Source: Microbulbifer pacificus
Lineage (GTDB): Bacteria; Pseudomonadota; Gammaproteobacteria; Pseudomonadales; Cellvibrionaceae
Direction of reading: 5' to 3'
Length of the DNA: 64,000 bases
Assembly (NCBI RefSeq): GCF_033723955.1
Contig: NZ_CP137555.1
Coordinates: forward strand, 124,001 to 188,000
In this document: positions 61,453-64,000 of the stretch, one piece after another
How the letters are laid out: every line of letters begins with the position of its first letter
Numbering within the stretch: the first letter of the stretch is position 1
Translations under genes and position numbers: made by a program
The notes under the pieces: generated by a model
What the model was told of the DNA's origin: nothing
What the model saw: only the letters and a program-made list of their open reading frames with translations
Database searches by the model: none

Positions 61453-61807
61453 TGAGCTGCTCCTTGTTGGGTTCCTTGAGCCGCGGTTATTGTTCTAAGC
61501 CCGCTTCCTGCGAGTCCCTATTTACCACTGCCAGCAATATGAATACCGCCACTGCTGACTACTACCTGGGTGCGGGGGCGCACCTGAAAACAAGCATCGA
61601 AGCCTACCCAGAGTGAGTGTTTTTTGTACTACTTCCTCGCACCACACCCAATCGCTCTGGGCCAGACGGTTGAGCGGCGCTCCTTTACACAAGCCAGTAT
61701 AGACCATTTGATGAGAATGCAAGGGACGACAGTGATTTTTTTTTAATTGGCGCACAAAACCTTGCTTCTGCCGGCCCCTGTAACCAGACGCCTGAGCCTC
61801 AAAAGAC
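61453..61807. other. Intergenic region between the AraC regulator and bcp
   Basis: About 355 bp without a supported gene. It contains a T-rich run at 61735-61744 and a CGCCTGAG/CTCAGGCG hairpin at 61789-61814 that overlaps the bcp stop. The short open frames here do not look like proteins. Confidence 0.5.
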
Positions 61808-62284
61808 TCAGGCGAGGTTTTCGTCAATCCACTGCAGTACATCGTCGTGGTGCGTCTTGGTTTTCACCTTGTCGATGACATGCCGCAGGCGACCGTCCTT
61901 GTCGATGATGAAGGTGGTGCGCAGCAGCCCCATATATTCACGGCCCATGAATTTCTTCAGGCCCCAGCAGCCGTACTTGTCGGCAACCTGGTGATCCTCG
62001 TCGGCAAGCAGGTCAAAGTTGAGCGCATATTTTTCGATAAACTTCTGCAGTTTGGCTTCCGGGTCGGGGCTCAAGCCAAAGACCACCGTATCTCTGCTCA
62101 AAAATTCTCCAGCGCTGTCCCGAATACCACAGGCTTGGGTCGTACAGCCAGGGGTCAGCGCTTTCGGGTAAAAGTACAGCACCACATTTTTTTTACCCTT
62201 GAAATCTTTCAGGGAAACCTTGTTGCCGTTTTGATTATTCAGCGTGAATGCCGGCGCCAGATTGCCGACTTTGGGAAATGCCAT
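61808..62284 (-). CDS. bcp: Thioredoxin-dependent thiol peroxidase (bacterioferritin comigratory protein)
   Basis: A 158-residue atypical two-cysteine peroxiredoxin that reduces peroxides with thioredoxin. The catalytic pattern is TPGCTTQACGIRD, with the peroxidatic cysteine and, five residues later, the resolving one. LLRTTFIIDKDGRLRHV is the C-terminal match. The ATG at 62284 is chosen for its strong GGGGAGGGGAT ribosome binding site and family length. Confidence 0.94.
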   Translation of the reverse strand: MAFPKVGNLAPAFTLNNQNGNKVSLKDFKGKKNVVLYFYPKALTPGCTTQACGIRDSAGEFLSRDTVVFGLSPDPEAKLQKFIEKYALNFDLLADEDHQVADKYGCWGLKKFMGREYMGLLRTTFIIDKDGRLRHVIDKVKTKTHHDDVLQWIDENLA

Positions 62285-62397
62285 ATCCCCTCCCCTACGG
62301 TACATGTATCGGATAATTGAATGACGCACGTTTCGCGTCGTGAAACGCGCGGATTATATCCAATAGACACCCGGGCTGCAGACAGCGGCTCTTAGCT

Positions 62398-62934
62398 TCA
62401 AAAGTCCTGCAGGCGGAAACACTGTTCGCGGCGCGCGCGCAGCCCACAACTGCCCAGTTTTTCCACAAGCGCTGCCTTTTCCGCATCGGTGAGAAACTCA
62501 CCCACTTCCAGGCAACCTTCCGGACCGGTAAAGGTCACCGCCGCGGGCTCCGCCGGCGTGGTGCCCATACGTACCAGTACCGCCAGGCTGTTGCGGTCAA
62601 ATTCGGTGTGGTAAACCGGGCGCTTGAGGCTGCCGCGGCTGGTATCCAGTATCACACGATCATCACTGATGCGAATCACTTCGCGCCGTGTACCCTCTAT
62701 ATATACGTACCCGAACAGCACCGCCAGCAACAGGATTTCCAGTCCTGCGAAGGGAATGACCATCCAGGCCCCCGCCAGCGCAAACGCGATGCTGATACCC
62801 AGAGATACGGCCACCAGCGAGATAAACACCCAGAGATTACCTTCCAGCGACAGGGATTGATTGGGCGCGAGGAGAATGCAGGTCCGGCGCCCGCGCGCGC
62901 CACCGACTTCTTTGACCATGGGTACTGCTTCCAT
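62398..62934 (-). CDS. DUF2244-family integral membrane protein
   Basis: A 178-residue protein with two membrane segments at about 34-77 (LWVFISLVAVSLGISIAFAL and MVIPFAGLEILLLAVLFGYV) and a C-terminal soluble domain. The N-terminal CILLAPNQSLS and the segment after the membrane, RREVIRISDDRVILDTSRG, fit DUF2244. Family function is not known; some members sit near cytochrome c oxidase genes, but none is present here. Confidence 0.8.
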   Translation of the reverse strand: MEAVPMVKEVGGARGRRTCILLAPNQSLSLEGNLWVFISLVAVSLGISIAFALAGAWMVIPFAGLEILLLAVLFGYVYIEGTRREVIRISDDRVILDTSRGSLKRPVYHTEFDRNSLAVLVRMGTTPAEPAAVTFTGPEGCLEVGEFLTDAEKAALVEKLGSCGLRARREQCFRLQDF

Positions 62935-63236
62935 CTCTGTGACGATTTCAGTGTAGGACAGCGGTTTTTCGAACCAAGGGTCACGACACGCAGCCAGGCC
63001 CAGACACGCACCCTGCCCACGTCCTCGACTGAACTACACTCTCCCGGAGTTGCGTACCAGCAAGTCAGTTTATCTGCCGTGTGCTGCCACATTGCTCCGG
63101 GGCTGGATTTTCGCGCGGTCAGGGGGCAAGATGCCGGCGTCATTCGCCTGCGCGACCACAAGCCGCGCATATAAAGCCGCGTCATTGCCCTCCGCGGGCA
63201 TGCCCATCAGCAAACGCGAACAACAAGAGCACCATC
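62935..63236. other. Divergent region between DUF2244 gene and asnS
   Basis: About 300 bp that should hold the divergent promoters of the two genes. I see no gene, repeat or convincing regulatory element. Confidence 0.4.
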
Positions 63237-64000
63237 ATGCAAGTTGAATCCATTGATAAGCTTCTAAAATCCAGCCAGCGCGAAGGCCAGACCGTGCGCA
63301 TTCAGGGCTGGATTCGCACCCGCCGCGATTCCAAGGCCGGCCTGTCCTTTCTCGCCGTGCACGACGGCAGCTGCTTCGACCCGATTCAGGTGGTCGTAGA
63401 GTCCAGCATCAACAACTACCAGTCCGAAGTTCTGCGCCTGACCACTGGCTGTGCGGTAGATATTGAGGGCACGATCAAGCCTTCCGAGGGTCAGGGCCAG
63501 GCAATCGAGCTGCTGGCGACCAGCGTTACCGTGGTGGGCTGGGTAGAAAACCCGGACACCTACCCCATGTCTCCCAAGCGTCACACCATGGAACACCTGC
63601 GCGAGCACGCCCATCTGCGCCCGCGCACCAATGTGAGCGGCGCGGTGGCGCGGGTGCGCAACTGCATTGCCCAGGCAATTCACCGCTTCTTCCACGAGCG
63701 CGGCTTCAACTACGTACACACGCCCATCATTACCGCCTCCGACTGCGAAGGTGCCGGTGAGATGTTCCGTGTGAGCACCCTGGACCAGAACAACCTGCCC
63801 CTGACCGACAAGGGCGAAGTGGACTATTCCCAGGACTTTTTCGGCGAGGAAACCTTCCTTACCGTATCCGGCCAGCTGAACGTGGAGAGCTACTGCCTGG
63901 CGCTGTCCAAGGTGTACACCTTCGGCCCCACCTTCCGCGCGGAAAATTCCAACACCACCCGCCACCTGGCGGAGTTCTGGATGGTGGAACCGGAAATTGC
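63237..64000 (+). CDS. asnS: Asparagine--tRNA ligase, N-terminal part (runs off the window)
   Basis: The window contains about 254 residues. The N-terminal OB-fold anticodon-binding domain (1-100, [20 protein letters not shown]) is complete, followed by the class II catalytic core with motif 1 and part of motif 2 ([20 protein letters not shown]). The gene stays open to the right edge. The ENSNTTRH segment distinguishes AsnS from the related AspS. Confidence 0.95.
   Translation, partial: MQVESIDKLLKSSQREGQTVRIQGWIRTRRDSKAGLSFLAVHDGSCFDPIQVVVESSINNYQSEVLRLTTGCAVDIEGTIKPSEGQGQAIELLATSVTVVGWVENPDTYPMSPKRHTMEHLREHAHLRPRTNVSGAVARVRNCIAQAIHRFFHERGFNYVHTPIITASDCEGAGEMFRVSTLDQNNLPLTDKGEVDYSQDFFGEETFLTVSGQLNVESYCLALSKVYTFGPTFRAENSNTTRHLAEFWMVEPEI

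Noticed and set aside
61789..61814. Perfect eight-base-pair hairpin at the end of bcp as a terminator
   Set aside because: It overlaps the coding end and no T run follows on the bcp strand.
61522..61842. A 106-codon minus-strand frame upstream of the AraC gene
   Set aside because: Its sequence has no protein-like pattern, it overlaps bcp, and it lacks a ribosome binding site.

Overview
The window is ordinary chromosomal DNA of a gammaproteobacterium. Gene order and protein types (lolA-rarA-crcB, aat-bpt-infA, clpA/clpS/cspD/icd, mnmA-hflD-purB-roxA, the large isocitrate lyase, ppsA/ppsR divergent) suggest a marine Cellvibrionales-type organism such as Microbulbifer. That placement comes from gene content and protein style only, not from a database search. 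I see no rRNA, tRNA, insertion sequence, prophage, CRISPR array or plasmid-type gene. About fifty protein genes fill most of the window, and eight of them use TTG or GTG starts.

Layout. 1-8,310: crcB (start only), rarA, lolA and ftsK on the minus strand (chromosome segregation, lipoprotein sorting, replication-linked repair). After an AT-rich 665-bp gap come trxB, aat, bpt and infA on the plus strand (thioredoxin recycling and the N-end rule). 8,434-13,442: clpA and clpS (N-degron protease), cspD and icd. 13,662-20,023: rluE, then the run mnmA, hflD, purB, roxA, a GNAT enzyme and an unknown protein. 20,039-27,430: a SulP anion transporter, an OmpR-type two-component system, a YdeP-like molybdopterin oxidoreductase with fdhD, and a YbjQ-family gene. 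27,576-40,627: a carbon node made of glcB, a LysR regulator, aceA, ackA-pta, an acetyl-CoA hydrolase/transferase and fadE. 40,746-49,898: an EamA permease, rraA-family gene, an L,D-transpeptidase, ppsA/ppsR, pabB, a small CxxC thioredoxin-fold protein and cysB. 50,175-60,405: a nucleotidase with a TetR regulator, a TonB-dependent receptor, a divergent gamma-glutamylputrescine pair (puuB-like, puuA-like), an AGCS symporter and a D-cysteine desulfhydrase-type enzyme. 60,538-64,000: an isolated yajC, a short AraC-type regulator, bcp, a DUF2244 protein and the start of asnS.

How it works together. The middle of the window handles two-carbon and gluconeogenic metabolism: fatty acid oxidation (fadE), acetyl-CoA/acetate exchange (ackA, pta, CoA hydrolase), the glyoxylate shunt (aceA, glcB, with icd as the competing branch) and PEP synthesis (ppsA, controlled by ppsR). 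Two 17-bp palindromes of the HexR type lie in front of ppsA and between icd and rluE. The right part looks like amine and amino-acid scavenging.

I find no clear novel system. The most interesting signal is regulatory: a 19-bp element occurs three times, once upstream of the TonB receptor and twice as an inverted pair between the divergent puuB-like and puuA-like genes. It suggests one regulator ties a receptor of unknown substrate to polyamine catabolism.
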